DNA of 64,000 nucleotides. It comes from Neomesorhizobium sp963726065 (GTDB taxonomy: Bacteria > Pseudomonadota > Alphaproteobacteria > Rhizobiales > Rhizobiaceae). The stretch is taken from the NCBI GenBank assembly GCA_963726065.1, contig CAVSAU010000004.1, forward strand, positions 213,393-277,392, given 5' to 3'. Shown piece by piece: positions 48,373 to 57,613 of this stretch (position 1 is the stretch's first letter; each line of letters starts with the position of its first letter). A program made the translations under genes and the position numbers. The notes beneath the pieces are model-generated. The model saw nothing but the letters and a program-made list of their open reading frames with translations. It was not told the DNA's origin and did not search any database.

Positions 48373-49746
48373 TTATTCGGCTGCCTGCGTGTGCGGCTGG
48401 CGCACGTGACCTTTCTTCAAGAGGTCCGAAGTGAGAAACGCCAGTTCGATTGCCTGATCGGCATTGAGACGCGGATCGCAATGCGTGTGGTAGCGGTCCT
48501 GCAGTTCCTCGGCCGTGATGGCGCGCGCCCCACCGGTGCATTCGGTAACATTGTTGCCCGTCATCTCGACATGGATGCCGCCCGGATGCGTGCCCTCGGA
48601 GCGGTGCACGTCGAAGAACGACTGCACTTCCTTGAGGATGCGGTCGAACGGCCGGGTCTTGTAGCCAGCCGCGGTGATGGTATTTCCGTGCATGGGATCG
48701 CACGACCACACGACTTTGCGGCCTTCTTTTTCAACGGCGCGGATGAGCTTCGGCAGATGCTCGCCCACCTTGTCGGCGCCGAAGCGCGCGATCAGCGTCA
48801 ACCGGCCGGCCTCGTTTTCCGGGTTGAGCAGGTCGATGAGCTGCAACAAGCCGTCTGGCGTCAGCGACGGGCCGCACTTCAGGCCAAGCGGGTTCTTGAT
48901 GCCACGGCAGTATTCGATATGCGCATGGTCGGGCTGGCGGGTGCGGTCGCCGATCCAGATCATGTGGCCGGACGTTGCGTACCAGTCACCCGAGGTGGAA
49001 TTGACACGCGTCAACGCCTCCTCGTAGCCAAGCAGCAACGCCTCGTGGCTGGTGTAGAAATCTGTCTCACGCAACGCATAATTGGTCTCCGACGTGATGC
49101 CGACGGCGCGCATGAAATCCATCGTCTCGGTGATACGATTGGCCAGCGCCTCGTAGCGTTCGCCCTGCGGGCTGTCAGAAACGAAGCCAAGCATCCACTT
49201 GTGGACGTTTTCCAGATTGGCGTAGCCGCCCTGCGCGAAGGCGCGCAGAAGGTTCAGCGTCGCAGCCGACTGGCGATAGGCCATTTCCTGGCGCGCCGGA
49301 TCGGGCACGCGCGACTTCTCGTCGAAGCCGGTGCCGTTGATGATGTCGCCGCGATAGCTCGGCAGCGTCACGCCGTCCTTTGTCTCGTTGTCGGACGAAC
49401 GCGGCTTTGCGAACTGGCCGGCGATGCGCCCGACCTTCACCACCGGCTGGGCGCCGGCGAAAGTCAGCACCACCGACATCTGCAGGAAGACGCGGAAGAA
49501 GTCGCGGATGTTGTCGGCGCCGTGTTCGGCGAAGCTTTCCGCGCAGTCGCCGCCCTGAAGCAGGAAGGCCTCGCCATTGGCAACAGCAGCAAGCTGCTTC
49601 TTCAGCTTGCGCGCCTCGCCTGCAAAAACGAGCGGCGGAAAGGTGGCAAGACGAGCCTCGGTCTCGGCCAGCGCGGCCGCGTCCGGATAGGCCGGCACCT
49701 GCTGGATCGGCATTGCTCTCCAGGAATTCGGTGACCAATTCGTCAT
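48373..49746 (-). CDS. Class II 3-deoxy-7-phosphoheptulonate synthase
   Basis: A 457-residue class II (plant-like) DAHP synthase that joins phosphoenolpyruvate and erythrose 4-phosphate in the first step of the shikimate pathway. It has LLQGGDCAESFAEH with the metal Cys, KVGRIAGQFAKPRS, and VWSCDPMHGNT with the metal His. ATG 49746 (MTNWSPNSWR) is the family start. It provides precursors for aromatic amino acids. Confidence 0.95.
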   Translation of the reverse strand: MTNWSPNSWRAMPIQQVPAYPDAAALAETEARLATFPPLVFAGEARKLKKQLAAVANGEAFLLQGGDCAESFAEHGADNIRDFFRVFLQMSVVLTFAGAQPVVKVGRIAGQFAKPRSSDNETKDGVTLPSYRGDIINGTGFDEKSRVPDPARQEMAYRQSAATLNLLRAFAQGGYANLENVHKWMLGFVSDSPQGERYEALANRITETMDFMRAVGITSETNYALRETDFYTSHEALLLGYEEALTRVNSTSGDWYATSGHMIWIGDRTRQPDHAHIEYCRGIKNPLGLKCGPSLTPDGLLQLIDLLNPENEAGRLTLIARFGADKVGEHLPKLIRAVEKEGRKVVWSCDPMHGNTITAAGYKTRPFDRILKEVQSFFDVHRSEGTHPGGIHVEMTGNNVTECTGGARAITAEELQDRYHTHCDPRLNADQAIELAFLTSDLLKKGHVRQPHTQAAE

Positions 49747-50122
49747 TGTCGTACCCAACGTTGCTTGTCATGCGGACAACAATCGCCCGCGTTTGCGCCC
49801 CTCATATAGGGATGGCGGCTCATTACACGAAGCCGCTGAGCTATTCTAGACCGCTTTTGGACAGGAGGCGATGCCGTGTTCGCGGGACGCATTTGAGTGC
49901 GGGCGCGCATCTCATCAGCGTTACGGCAAACCGCAAACATTGGCCGCTTGCCGGGAGGCTTCATATCTTCGAAGCATTCTGCCGATGTTTCCGGTATTGC
50001 CGTCGAGACATAGCTCCATATTTAACAAGCAACATCTAATTCAAGCATGATAGTTTCATACCACAGACGTTGAAAATTACTTCCTGCATCCGCTCCCAAT
50101 TGATCCGCAAAGGCACAGGACC
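49747..50122 (+). other. Gene-free divergent promoter region
   Basis: About 375 bases between the DAHP synthase and the sensor kinase starts. No gene is supported. The region is AT-richer near 50010-50060, as expected for a promoter of the forward gene. No repeat or riboswitch-like structure was recognised. Confidence 0.4.
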
Positions 50123-51193
50123 ATGGCCAAGGTCGTCAACATCCGGCAGACAAAGGGACCGGACGCCGACGCCCGGCTTGCCGCGATCGTCGACTCCTCG
50201 TTCGACGCGATCATCAGCAAGAACCTCAACAGCATTATCACTAGCTGGAACAAGGCAGCGGAGCGGCTGTTCGGCTATACCGAGGATGAGATGATCGGAC
50301 GTTCGATCCTGTTGCTCATTCCGGATCATCTGCGCGGCGAAGAAACCGAGATCATCGAACGAGTGCGCATTGGCGAACGGGTCGCCAGTTACGAGACGAT
50401 ACGCCGCCGCAAGGACGGGACTTTCATTTCGGTTTCGCTGACTGTCTCGCCCATCAGAAGCAGCGATGGCGAGATCGTCGGAGCATCCAAGATCGCCAGG
50501 GATATCACCGCGGCGAAAGAAAGCGAGCGCCGGATCAAATTGCTCATGCGGGAGGTCAACCACCGTGTGAAGAACCAGTTCGCGGTAATCCTGTCGATCA
50601 TCCGGGAAACCAGCAAACGCTCCGCCGACCCACAGGAATTCGAAGAAAGGGTGCGCGACCGGATCATGGCGCTTTCGCGTTCGCACGACCTGCTGGTGAC
50701 TTCGGACTGGTCCGGAGCAAGCCTGTTCGAACTGATCCAGGAGCATCTGGCGCCCTTCGGCCATGAACAGCAGATCAATCTGTCGGGCCCGCTCATCACG
50801 GTGCAGCCCAATGCAGTTCAGCATCTGGGCATGGCATTCCACGAACTTGGAACCAATTCCTCGAAATATGGCGCGCTGGCGAGCGATGTCGGCAAAGTCG
50901 TCGTTACCTGGCAGGTGACAACCACAGCTGCCGGCCAAAGCGAAGTACAGCTGGTGTGGGACGAAACATCGGTGCCGCATCCCGAAACTGACATGGACGA
51001 CGGTTCGCGCCGCGGTTTCGGCAGTGTCGTTCTCAAGCGGGTAACGCCGATGGCGCTCAGCGGTTCGGCCATTCTGGAGCGGTCGCCGGGGCATCTCAAA
51101 TGGTCGCTTGCAGCGCCGCTGGAGGCCGTGGTGGTTCCGCACGTCGCCGAGGCAGAGCAGATGCCGACCGACGATCCAAGCTTCTATCTGTAG
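50123..51193 (+). CDS. PAS-domain sensor histidine kinase, HWE/HisKA_2 type
   Basis: A 356-residue soluble kinase. The N-terminal PAS domain (about residues 18-135) has IVDSSFDAIISKNLNSIITSWN and the PAC-like RRKDGTFISVSL. H147 in REVNHRVKNQF is the probable phospho-acceptor. HELGTNSSKYGAL is the N box, and the later WDE in LVWDETSVP fits the HWE family. These kinases are typical of Rhizobiales and often act in general stress or light responses. It is followed on the other strand by the CofD-like gene. The partner regulator is not in view. Confidence 0.85.
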   Translation: MAKVVNIRQTKGPDADARLAAIVDSSFDAIISKNLNSIITSWNKAAERLFGYTEDEMIGRSILLLIPDHLRGEETEIIERVRIGERVASYETIRRRKDGTFISVSLTVSPIRSSDGEIVGASKIARDITAAKESERRIKLLMREVNHRVKNQFAVILSIIRETSKRSADPQEFEERVRDRIMALSRSHDLLVTSDWSGASLFELIQEHLAPFGHEQQINLSGPLITVQPNAVQHLGMAFHELGTNSSKYGALASDVGKVVVTWQVTTTAAGQSEVQLVWDETSVPHPETDMDDGSRRGFGSVVLKRVTPMALSGSAILERSPGHLKWSLAAPLEAVVVPHVAEAEQMPTDDPSFYL

Positions 51194-51209
51194 GAGCCCA
51201 CGAGCCAGG

Positions 51210-52373
51210 TTAACCGCGGGCAGCCTCGGCCACTTCGACCAGGGCAGCGGCGATGGTGCGGCCATCATGCTGGCCGCGGTTCCAGGCATCCTCGAAATCG
51301 CTGGAGATGCGCACGATGCCGTTGTCCCTGCACAGCCTGTCCAGACCACCGCTCCTGAGATAGCGGAACTTGCCAACCGTCTTTTCAAACGGGAAAAGCT
51401 CGCGGTTGTCGATGACATGCGTAAGCGGAGAAGCGTTGCCCACCTTCCGCTTCCAGCTGGCGAGAAACACTTCGACCAGCCCGGCAAGGTCGGCGCCGGT
51501 GGTTTCGGCGCATTCGAGAATGTTGCCGACAAAGATCTTGGGCGCGCGGGGGTTTCCGGCGATCGCCTCGCCTATTCCACTGACCAGAAGATGCGGCAGG
51601 ATGCTGGTGTAAAAACTGCCCGGACCGAAGACGATGGCATCGGCGGCGGCAATCGCCGGAATGACCGCATCGTTGGCCGTGACTGGCGAACCGCCGGCAG
51701 ACAACCGGATATCGGCGATACCGACCGCGGCATCCGCGTCGGAAAGCCGGGTCACCAGATGCTGGCCGAACAGTTCGCGGCCATCCCTGAGCGTGGCGCC
51801 AAGCTCGATGCCGTTGCCAACCGAGACCGGCCAGACGAAGCCGTCGATGGAGCATAGTTTCCGGAATACGAACACGGCGGTGTTGATGTCGGACTGGTGG
51901 GCGATGAAGGCGCCGGCCAGGATGAAATTGCCGATCGAACCGTTGCTGAAATCGAAATCAGCCGGAATGTGGCGGCCGAAGAGATTGAGATAATTGAGGA
52001 TAGCGCCGCGCAGGCCGGGCTCCATGCGCTGCAAAAGCGGATGCTCGCCGCGCGCATAATAATCGAATTCGAAGCGGGCCTCCGCATTGCCAAGCGCGCT
52101 CGACAGGCGGGCGTTGAATATCTTCACCACGTCACCCGCCCTACCCTCGCCATGCGCCATGGTCATCAAAGCTTGGCGAATGTCGCCGACAGGCAGCATG
52201 CCGAACGCCTCGCGGATAACCTTGGAGCTGCCGCCGCTATCCCACGCCGGAACGATGCGGGTCAGTTGCCCGGTGAGCTTACAAAGCGAGATGTTGATGT
52301 TGCGGCAGGCGCTGCCGCCCGAAAAAAGCGCGATACGAAGCGGGCTTTTTTCGACTTCAGACGGTTGCGGCAT
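51210..52373 (-). CDS. CofD/YvcK-like protein (GAK-type CofD-related)
   Basis: A 387-residue protein of the CofD (2-phospho-L-lactate transferase) superfamily. The early IALFSGGSACRNI and AWDSGGSSKVIREAFGMLPVGDIRQALM are the nucleotide-binding signature; this form is closest to the CofD-related proteins of the GAK gene system rather than true F420 enzymes (recalled, not searched). FGPGSFYTSILPHLL is the second conserved segment. No other GAK or F420 genes are in the window. It might act like YvcK in carbon and cell-wall control. ATG 52373 is selected (MPQPSEVEKS). Confidence 0.7.
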   Translation of the reverse strand: MPQPSEVEKSPLRIALFSGGSACRNINISLCKLTGQLTRIVPAWDSGGSSKVIREAFGMLPVGDIRQALMTMAHGEGRAGDVVKIFNARLSSALGNAEARFEFDYYARGEHPLLQRMEPGLRGAILNYLNLFGRHIPADFDFSNGSIGNFILAGAFIAHQSDINTAVFVFRKLCSIDGFVWPVSVGNGIELGATLRDGRELFGQHLVTRLSDADAAVGIADIRLSAGGSPVTANDAVIPAIAAADAIVFGPGSFYTSILPHLLVSGIGEAIAGNPRAPKIFVGNILECAETTGADLAGLVEVFLASWKRKVGNASPLTHVIDNRELFPFEKTVGKFRYLRSGGLDRLCRDNGIVRISSDFEDAWNRGQHDGRTIAAALVEVAEAARG

Positions 52374-52476
52374 GGTTGATCCCGGAACTGAGGCCGCCCA
52401 TGCAGCCTGTTTCCCTGCATGTCTTGGCCAGGGCTCCCCTGTCAACTGGCGGCATCCATCAGCAACACCACTTGAC

Positions 52477-52493
52477 TTTGACGTTAACGTAAA
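52477..52493. promoter_or_regulatory. Palindromic operator candidate
   Basis: TTTGACGTTAACGTAAA is a near-perfect palindrome centred on GTTAAC. It lies about 35 bases before the hydrolase start and follows a TTGAC -35-like element. The form recalls operators of MerR-type regulators of branched-chain and fatty acid use (LiuR), but no such regulator gene is here. Confidence 0.4.
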
Positions 52494-52527
52494 TGGTAAC
52501 ATTGAAGTTCCGGTGAGAGGAATATCC

Positions 52528-53481
52528 GTGAATAACAACAAAGCTTTCCGGCAATCCGGGGATGGACTCGACGACAAAAGAGACGCCGAACCCACGGTGT
52601 TTTCCGTGTTGCAACGCGATATCGCCATTCCGACACCTGATGGCTTTCCGCTCGCCGGGACGCTTTTCGAGGGCAATGGCAGAAAACCGCTGGTGCTGAT
52701 CTCCTCGGCTACCGCCGTGCCGCGCGGCCTCTACGCTGCGTTCGCGAAAGCCTCTGTGGAGGCCGGTGCGCGCGCTGCACTTGTCTACGACTACCGCGGC
52801 ACCGGCGGCTCGGTGCGGGCGAAAGGCTGGAAAAAGCGCATCGGCATGAAAGACTGGGCGCTGCTCGATCTGCCTGCGGCGGCCGCGGCCCTCGACGCGA
52901 TTGCGCCCGGCCACGAGATGGTCGGCGTCGGACAGTCCTACGGCGGTCAGGCGCTCGGGCTTTGTGGCATTTCCGGACGCTTCAAGCGCTACGGCATGGT
53001 GGCGACGATGTCGGGTTACCTCGGCGACCTGAACGATCCATGGGCCGGGCCGCGCATGACGCTGGTCGGCATGCCGCTGTCCTATCTGTTTACCGACATG
53101 CCGCGCTGGATGGGGCTAGGCGAGCCGATCCCGGCAAGCGTTTTCCGCGACTGGGCGCGCTGGTGCCGGCATCGCGATTACTTCTTCGGCGACCCGGCAT
53201 TTGCCGAGACCGCCCGCTACCACAACGTGCGCACGCCAATCCTGGCTTTCGGGCTGACCGACGATATCTGGGGTACGCCGAAGGCGGTTGCCGCGCTGAT
53301 GCGGCGCTACGAGAACGCGCCGGTCGAGGAGCGCTGGATCTCGCCCGAACACGCGGGCGGCCAGCAGATCGGCCATCTCGGTTTCTTCCGCTCCCGCTTC
53401 GCCGATGTGCTATGGCCGCAGTTCATCAGCTGGCTGCTCGACGCAACGCCGGTGGCGCTCGGCGAAAGACGGAAAACCTGA
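52528..53481 (+). CDS. Alpha/beta hydrolase (serine type)
   Basis: A 317-residue alpha/beta-hydrolase. The nucleophile elbow is GQSYGGQALG with Ser. The early DYRGTGGS and LVLISSATAVPRG fit the hydrolase strand 3-4 region and oxyanion hole. QIGHLGFF near the end carries the catalytic His. GTG 52528 is chosen as start because GAGAGGA lies seven bases upstream. The reading frame extends far upstream but across the palindromic operator. Probably an esterase or acyltransferase of unknown substrate. Confidence 0.78.
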   Translation: MNNNKAFRQSGDGLDDKRDAEPTVFSVLQRDIAIPTPDGFPLAGTLFEGNGRKPLVLISSATAVPRGLYAAFAKASVEAGARAALVYDYRGTGGSVRAKGWKKRIGMKDWALLDLPAAAAALDAIAPGHEMVGVGQSYGGQALGLCGISGRFKRYGMVATMSGYLGDLNDPWAGPRMTLVGMPLSYLFTDMPRWMGLGEPIPASVFRDWARWCRHRDYFFGDPAFAETARYHNVRTPILAFGLTDDIWGTPKAVAALMRRYENAPVEERWISPEHAGGQQIGHLGFFRSRFADVLWPQFISWLLDATPVALGERRKT

Positions 53482-53496
53482 GACCCGCAGCCGGGC

Positions 53497-54888
53497 TCAG
53501 ATGTCGCGAGCGCCGTTCCTGACGCGGTAGCTCGGCGTATACATGGTGACCAGTTCTTCCGCCGCGGTCGGGTGCACCGCCATGGTGTTGTCGAAATCGT
53601 CCTTGGTGAGACCGGCCTTCAGGGAAATTCCCAGCAGTTGCGCCATCTCGCCAGCATCGGGGCCGAGCACGTGGGCGCCGAGCACCAGGCGCGTGTCGGT
53701 GTCGACGATGAGCTTCACCAGCATCTTTTCGTCGCGGCCGGCAAGCGTGTTGCGCATCGGCCGGAATGCCGCGCGGTAAACCTCGATGTCGTCAAAACGG
53801 GTCGAGGCCTCGTCCTCGGAAAGGCCGACCGTGCCGATTTCGGGCTGCGAAAAGACCGCCGTCGGCACGGTCTTGTGGTCCGGCCGGGTTGGCTTGTCGC
53901 GGAAGGCCGTGTCGACGAAGCACATCGCTTCGTGGATCGCCACCGGTGTGAGCTGCACCCGGTTGGTGACGTCGCCGATCGCCCAGATGTTCTTGACATT
54001 GGTGCGCGAGAACTTGTCGACGACGATCTCACCGAGCTTGCCGAGTTCGACGCCGGCGGCTTCGAGACCGAGGTTCTCGGTGTTGGGAATGCGCCCGATC
54101 GCCAGCATGACCTGGTCGGCGGTGACCACGTCGCCGCCAGACAGATGCGCGTCGAGGCGGCCGTCGGGGCGCTTGTCGATGGACGTGAAATGTTCGTGGC
54201 AAAGGATGCGGATACCCTTCTTCGCCATGGTCTCGTGCAGCATGCGCCGCAGATCCATGTCGAAGCGCTGCAGGATTTCCTTGCCGCGATAGACCAGCGT
54301 CGTCTCGACGCCGAGGCCGTGGAAGATGTTGGCGAACTCGACCGCGATGTAGCCGCCGCCGGCAATCACAATCGCCTTGGGCAGTTCTGGAAGATCGAAA
54401 GCCTCGTTGGAGAAGATGCAGTGCTCGTGTCCCGGCAGGGCGGCATGCGGATTGGGCCGGCCACCGGTGGCAATGAGTATCTGGTCGGCGGTGACAGTGC
54501 GGTTTTCCGCCTCGATGCGCACGGTGTGGGCGTCGACCAGCACGGCGCGCGAATGGCACGCCTCGCCGCCGGCCTTTTCGACGCCATGCTGGTAGAGGCC
54601 TTCGAGCCGCGAGATTTCGTGCTCCTTGTTGGCGACCAGGGTGCGCCAGTCGAAACTTGCCTCGGGCACAGTCCAGCCATAGCCGGCTGCGTCGGCGAAA
54701 TGTTCGGGAAACTGAGAGGCGTAAACGTAGAGCTTTTTCGGCACGCAGCCGCGGATGACGCAGGTGCCGCCGTAGCGGAACTCCTCGGCGATGGCGACGC
54801 GCTTGCCGAGCCCCGCCGTCATGCGCGCGGCGCGAACGCCGGCCGAGCCGCCGCCGATGACAAAAAGATCGTAGTCGTAACTGGCCAT
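53497..54888 (-). CDS. gor: Glutathione-disulfide reductase
   Basis: A 463-residue flavoprotein disulfide reductase. The FAD motif is VIGGGSAGVRAARM, and the redox cysteines are C43 and C48 in GTCVIRGCVPKK, the form used by glutathione reductases. The second Rossmann motif is IVIAGGGYIAVEFA. The C-terminal active-site base is in MAVHPTAAEELVTM. It uses NADPH to keep glutathione reduced. ATG 54888 is the family start. Confidence 0.93.
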   Translation of the reverse strand: MASYDYDLFVIGGGSAGVRAARMTAGLGKRVAIAEEFRYGGTCVIRGCVPKKLYVYASQFPEHFADAAGYGWTVPEASFDWRTLVANKEHEISRLEGLYQHGVEKAGGEACHSRAVLVDAHTVRIEAENRTVTADQILIATGGRPNPHAALPGHEHCIFSNEAFDLPELPKAIVIAGGGYIAVEFANIFHGLGVETTLVYRGKEILQRFDMDLRRMLHETMAKKGIRILCHEHFTSIDKRPDGRLDAHLSGGDVVTADQVMLAIGRIPNTENLGLEAAGVELGKLGEIVVDKFSRTNVKNIWAIGDVTNRVQLTPVAIHEAMCFVDTAFRDKPTRPDHKTVPTAVFSQPEIGTVGLSEDEASTRFDDIEVYRAAFRPMRNTLAGRDEKMLVKLIVDTDTRLVLGAHVLGPDAGEMAQLLGISLKAGLTKDDFDNTMAVHPTAAEELVTMYTPSYRVRNGARDI

Positions 54889-54945
54889 GGCGCTGCCCTC
54901 ACTGTCGTGCTGCGTTGCCACAGGTAGAGGTCTGCCGCCAAAAAG

Positions 54946-54971
54946 AAAAGCCCGGCGCGGAACCGGGCTTT
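54946..54971 (-). terminator. Intrinsic terminator of the DUF2059 gene
   Basis: AAAGCCCGG and CCGGGCTTT form a nine-pair stem. On the minus strand it is followed by TCTTTTT. It lies about 40 bases after the DUF2059 stop and before gor. Confidence 0.8.
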
Positions 54972-55009
54972 GTCTTTCTTTTGAGGCCGAAATCAGCCGA
55001 ATTGATCGA

Positions 55010-55630
55010 TCAGTTGGAGGTGCCTTCGGCAGGCGCCGGCGCCTGGGTGCCGGGCGCGGCGCCGTCGACCGGAGCGATCGGCGGCGTCGCCTGGCTGCCA
55101 TCCTGCGCAGGCAGTTCGAGCGGCGCGGCGCTCTTAAGCGTCGTGGTGAGCGACTCGCCGACCACCTGGGCCAGGTCACGGGCGACGCCGTTCTGCCAGA
55201 TGTTGGCGGCCTTTATCAGTTCGCGGGTAACGATCGGACCGTCGGAGAGAAGCTTGAGTCCGGTTTCGGACTGGTAGAAGGCGGCCATCTCGGAGCACTG
55301 CTCTTCCTTGAAGACGCGCGCATAGGCGAGGCCTGCCTCGCGCTCAAGGTCGCCGCGGCGCGACACCATCTTGATCGTCTGTTCGTCGACAGTCTTGACG
55401 ATCAGATCCTGCAGGTCGGGATTTTTCTGGATAAGCTGCGCCTTCAGCGCCTGTGCGGCAGTCGGCAGAATGCCATCATACTGGTCGGTCGCGTTGATCG
55501 CGTCGACGGCCGCGCGGCAGGCCTTCAGGTGGCTATCGGAAATGTCCTGGGCGAATGCCACACCGGAAAGCAGGCTCACGACGGCCGCGAGACTGAAGGT
55601 GATGCGACGCGCGCGCTTGGCAAAGGTCAT
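55010..55630 (-). CDS. DUF2059 domain periplasmic protein
   Basis: A 206-residue secreted protein. The signal peptide ITFSLAAVVSLLSGVAFA ends near residue 27. The DUF2059 domain is the helical middle part (LAYARVFKEEQCSEMAAFYQ). The C-terminal 50 residues are Pro/Ala-rich. Function unknown. It lies 18 bases after rpiA and is probably co-transcribed with it. Confidence 0.83.
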   Translation of the reverse strand: MTFAKRARRITFSLAAVVSLLSGVAFAQDISDSHLKACRAAVDAINATDQYDGILPTAAQALKAQLIQKNPDLQDLIVKTVDEQTIKMVSRRGDLEREAGLAYARVFKEEQCSEMAAFYQSETGLKLLSDGPIVTRELIKAANIWQNGVARDLAQVVGESLTTTLKSAAPLELPAQDGSQATPPIAPVDGAAPGTQAPAPAEGTSN

Positions 55631-55648
55631 GGCAGATCGAACTCCTGG

Positions 55649-56347
55649 TTAGCGGGCCGCGTGCAAGGTCTCGATCCCGTGGGCGCCCGCAAGAATGACC
55701 GCGGTCGCCAGTTCCAGGAAAAGACCGTGCTCGACGACGCCGGGGATGGCGTGCAGAGCCTCGGAAAGCGCTCTTGTATCCGGAATGCGGCCAAAAGATG
55801 CATCGAGGATCAAATGTCCGCCGTCTGTAACAAAAGGTTCGCCGTTCGTCATCCTCAATGTCAGGGCGCCGTCCAGGCCGAGTTTCGCGGCGGCGCGGCC
55901 AATCGCAATCTCGGTCGCCTTCAGCCCGAACCTGTTGACTTCGATCGGCAACGGGAAGCGGCCGAGCGTTTCGACCAGCTTGGAACGGTCGGCAATCACG
56001 ATCACGCGGGCCGAGGCCGCGGCGACGATCTTTTCGCGCAGCAGCGCGCCGCCACCACCCTTGATCAATGTGAGTTTCGCATCGACCTCGTCGGCGCCGT
56101 CGATGGTGAGGTCGAGTTCAGGCATTTCGTCGAGCGTGGCGAGCGGCACGCCGAGTTGCACGCACAAGGCTGCGGTGCGTTCCGACGTTGGCACGCCCGT
56201 GACAGCCATGCCGGCTGCAACCTTCTCGGCCAGAAGCCGCACGAACTCCTCCGCAGTCGAGCCGGTGCCAATGCCGAGCCGCATGCCGCTCTCGACATAA
56301 GCAAGTGCCGCGCGCGCGGCTTGGATCTTCAGCGCTCTTGCATCCAT
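55649..56347 (-). CDS. rpiA: Ribose-5-phosphate isomerase A
   Basis: A 232-residue isomerase that interconverts ribose 5-phosphate and ribulose 5-phosphate. Motifs include GIGTGSTAEEFV, the phosphate-binding loop, DGADEVD with the catalytic Asp residues, and KGGGGALLREKIVA with the catalytic Glu and Lys. Length is normal. It heads an rpiA-DUF2059 unit. The 380-base spacer upstream is rich in dispersed repeats. Confidence 0.95.
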   Translation of the reverse strand: MDARALKIQAARAALAYVESGMRLGIGTGSTAEEFVRLLAEKVAAGMAVTGVPTSERTAALCVQLGVPLATLDEMPELDLTIDGADEVDAKLTLIKGGGGALLREKIVAAASARVIVIADRSKLVETLGRFPLPIEVNRFGLKATEIAIGRAAAKLGLDGALTLRMTNGEPFVTDGGHLILDASFGRIPDTRALSEALHAIPGVVEHGLFLELATAVILAGAHGIETLHAAR

Positions 56348-56423
56348 GAATTGACGTCCGCCGCTTGTTTGACGGGGCCGCTCCTAGCATCTTTGGCTGG
56401 GGCGGCAAAGGTTTTCGCGGCTG

Positions 56424-56491
56424 CAGCGCGTCACGCAGATGGGATTCGGCGGCCACACCCGAAACCGAGGACTTTCGGGCAACATGCATCA
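56424..56491. repeat. Composite hairpin repeat, copy 3 (degenerate)
   Basis: Resembles the composite repeat at 27637-27737: GCAGCGCGTCACGCAG then GGGATTCGGCGGCCACA, then CCCGAAACCGAGGACTTTCGGG and CAACATGCATCAG. The segment between the two hairpins is shortened. It lies just upstream of the rpiA start. Confidence 0.55.
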
Positions 56492-56540
56492 GGCGAACAC
56501 AGACGCTTGCCTATCCGAATCGCGCGGGTTATCCGGCAGA

Positions 56541-56706
56541 TTAGAGCGAATTTTGCATTCGCATCCCATCTGACGTCAGGCAGTACGGTGCGAATGTCAA
56601 ATTCAAAGCTCCACTAGAATCATGTATCTGCTAGTGATCCCTTTTGGTTCCAAGATTCGCCTGAGGGCGTATCCGCGGGGTGCGAATGTTGGAATCGGAC
56701 CGCTGG
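56541..56706. repeat. Tandem double-hairpin repeat, copy 2
   Basis: A diverged copy of the repeat at 10904-11071. The shared parts are AGCGAATTT, GGTGCGAATGTCAAATTC, CTCCACTAGAATCATGTATCTG, and GTGCGAATGTTGGAATCGGACC. Arm pairing is worse here than in copy 1. It ends 24 bases before the gph start. Confidence 0.8.
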
Positions 56707-56730
56707 GGACGAAAATCAGGCGAAACACGA

Positions 56731-57411
56731 ATGAACAAACCAATCGTGGTTTTCGATCTTGACGGGACGCTGATCGACACCGCGCCCGACCTGATCGACA
56801 GCCTGAACCACAGCCTCGGCTCCGGCGGCGTCGCGCTTGCCGACCCGGCGGGCTTTCGCACCTATGCCGGCCAGGGCGGCCGGGTGATGATCGAACGCGC
56901 GTTCGCGGCGCAGAAAAAAGCGCTGGTCAGCGACGAGCACGACCGACTGTATACGCTCTTCCTCGACCACTATAACGACAACATGCCAGGCAAGTCGCGC
57001 CCCTACCCCGGTGTGATGGATGCCATCGCACGCTTCGAGGCGGCAGGTTACGTCATGGCGATCTGCACCAACAAGCCGGAACGATTTTCGAAGAAGCTGA
57101 TCGACGGGCTGGGCATGAGCCGCCATTTCGCCGCCAATTGCGGCCAGGATACTTTCGCGTTCCGCAAGCCGGATCCCCGCCATCTGACCGAGACGATCAG
57201 GATGGCTGGTGGCGACCCCGCGCGGGCGCTGATGATCGGCGATTCGCGCAACGACATCGACACGGCGAAGGCCGCCGGCATCCCCGTGGTTGCCGTCGAC
57301 TTCGGTTACACCGACCGCCATGTCAGGGAATTCGAGCCCTCGCGCATCATCTCGCATTTCGACGAATTGACCGTCGACCTCGCCGAGCGCCTGATCGCCG
57401 CCGCCGGCTGA
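56731..57411 (+). CDS. gph: HAD-family phosphoglycolate phosphatase
   Basis: A 226-residue HAD phosphatase. The catalytic motif VVFDLDGTLIDTAPDL holds both Asp residues. Motif II is AICTNKPERF, and motif IV is ALMIGDSRNDIDTAKAAG. It removes phosphate from 2-phosphoglycolate. ATG 56731 (MNKPIVVFDLDG) fits the family. The double-hairpin repeat ends just upstream and would lie in the 5' leader or promoter. Confidence 0.9.
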   Translation: MNKPIVVFDLDGTLIDTAPDLIDSLNHSLGSGGVALADPAGFRTYAGQGGRVMIERAFAAQKKALVSDEHDRLYTLFLDHYNDNMPGKSRPYPGVMDAIARFEAAGYVMAICTNKPERFSKKLIDGLGMSRHFAANCGQDTFAFRKPDPRHLTETIRMAGGDPARALMIGDSRNDIDTAKAAGIPVVAVDFGYTDRHVREFEPSRIISHFDELTVDLAERLIAAAG

Positions 57412-57613
57412 ACCGCTCAACCTGGAGCGGAATGCATCCAACTTGAACCGGACATTCCCCCTATCTGTTTGTTTTGGCCGCATTTGTGCGACGCCAGGTG
57501 ATTCACCGGCTGCAAAATACTCTGGAACCACGTCAATTTTAGACGCCGTAACGCACCGTTTTTTAAACTAATTGACTTACCCATCAAAGCTTCCGAAGCG
57601 GGGGCTTGAGCGG

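Noticed and set aside
51210..52373. True F420 biosynthesis (cofD)
   Set aside because: The signature is nearer to CofD-related/YvcK proteins, and no other F420 gene is present.
53572..54927. A 451-codon open frame antisense to gor
   Set aside because: Shadow frame; gor is complete with its redox motif on the other strand.
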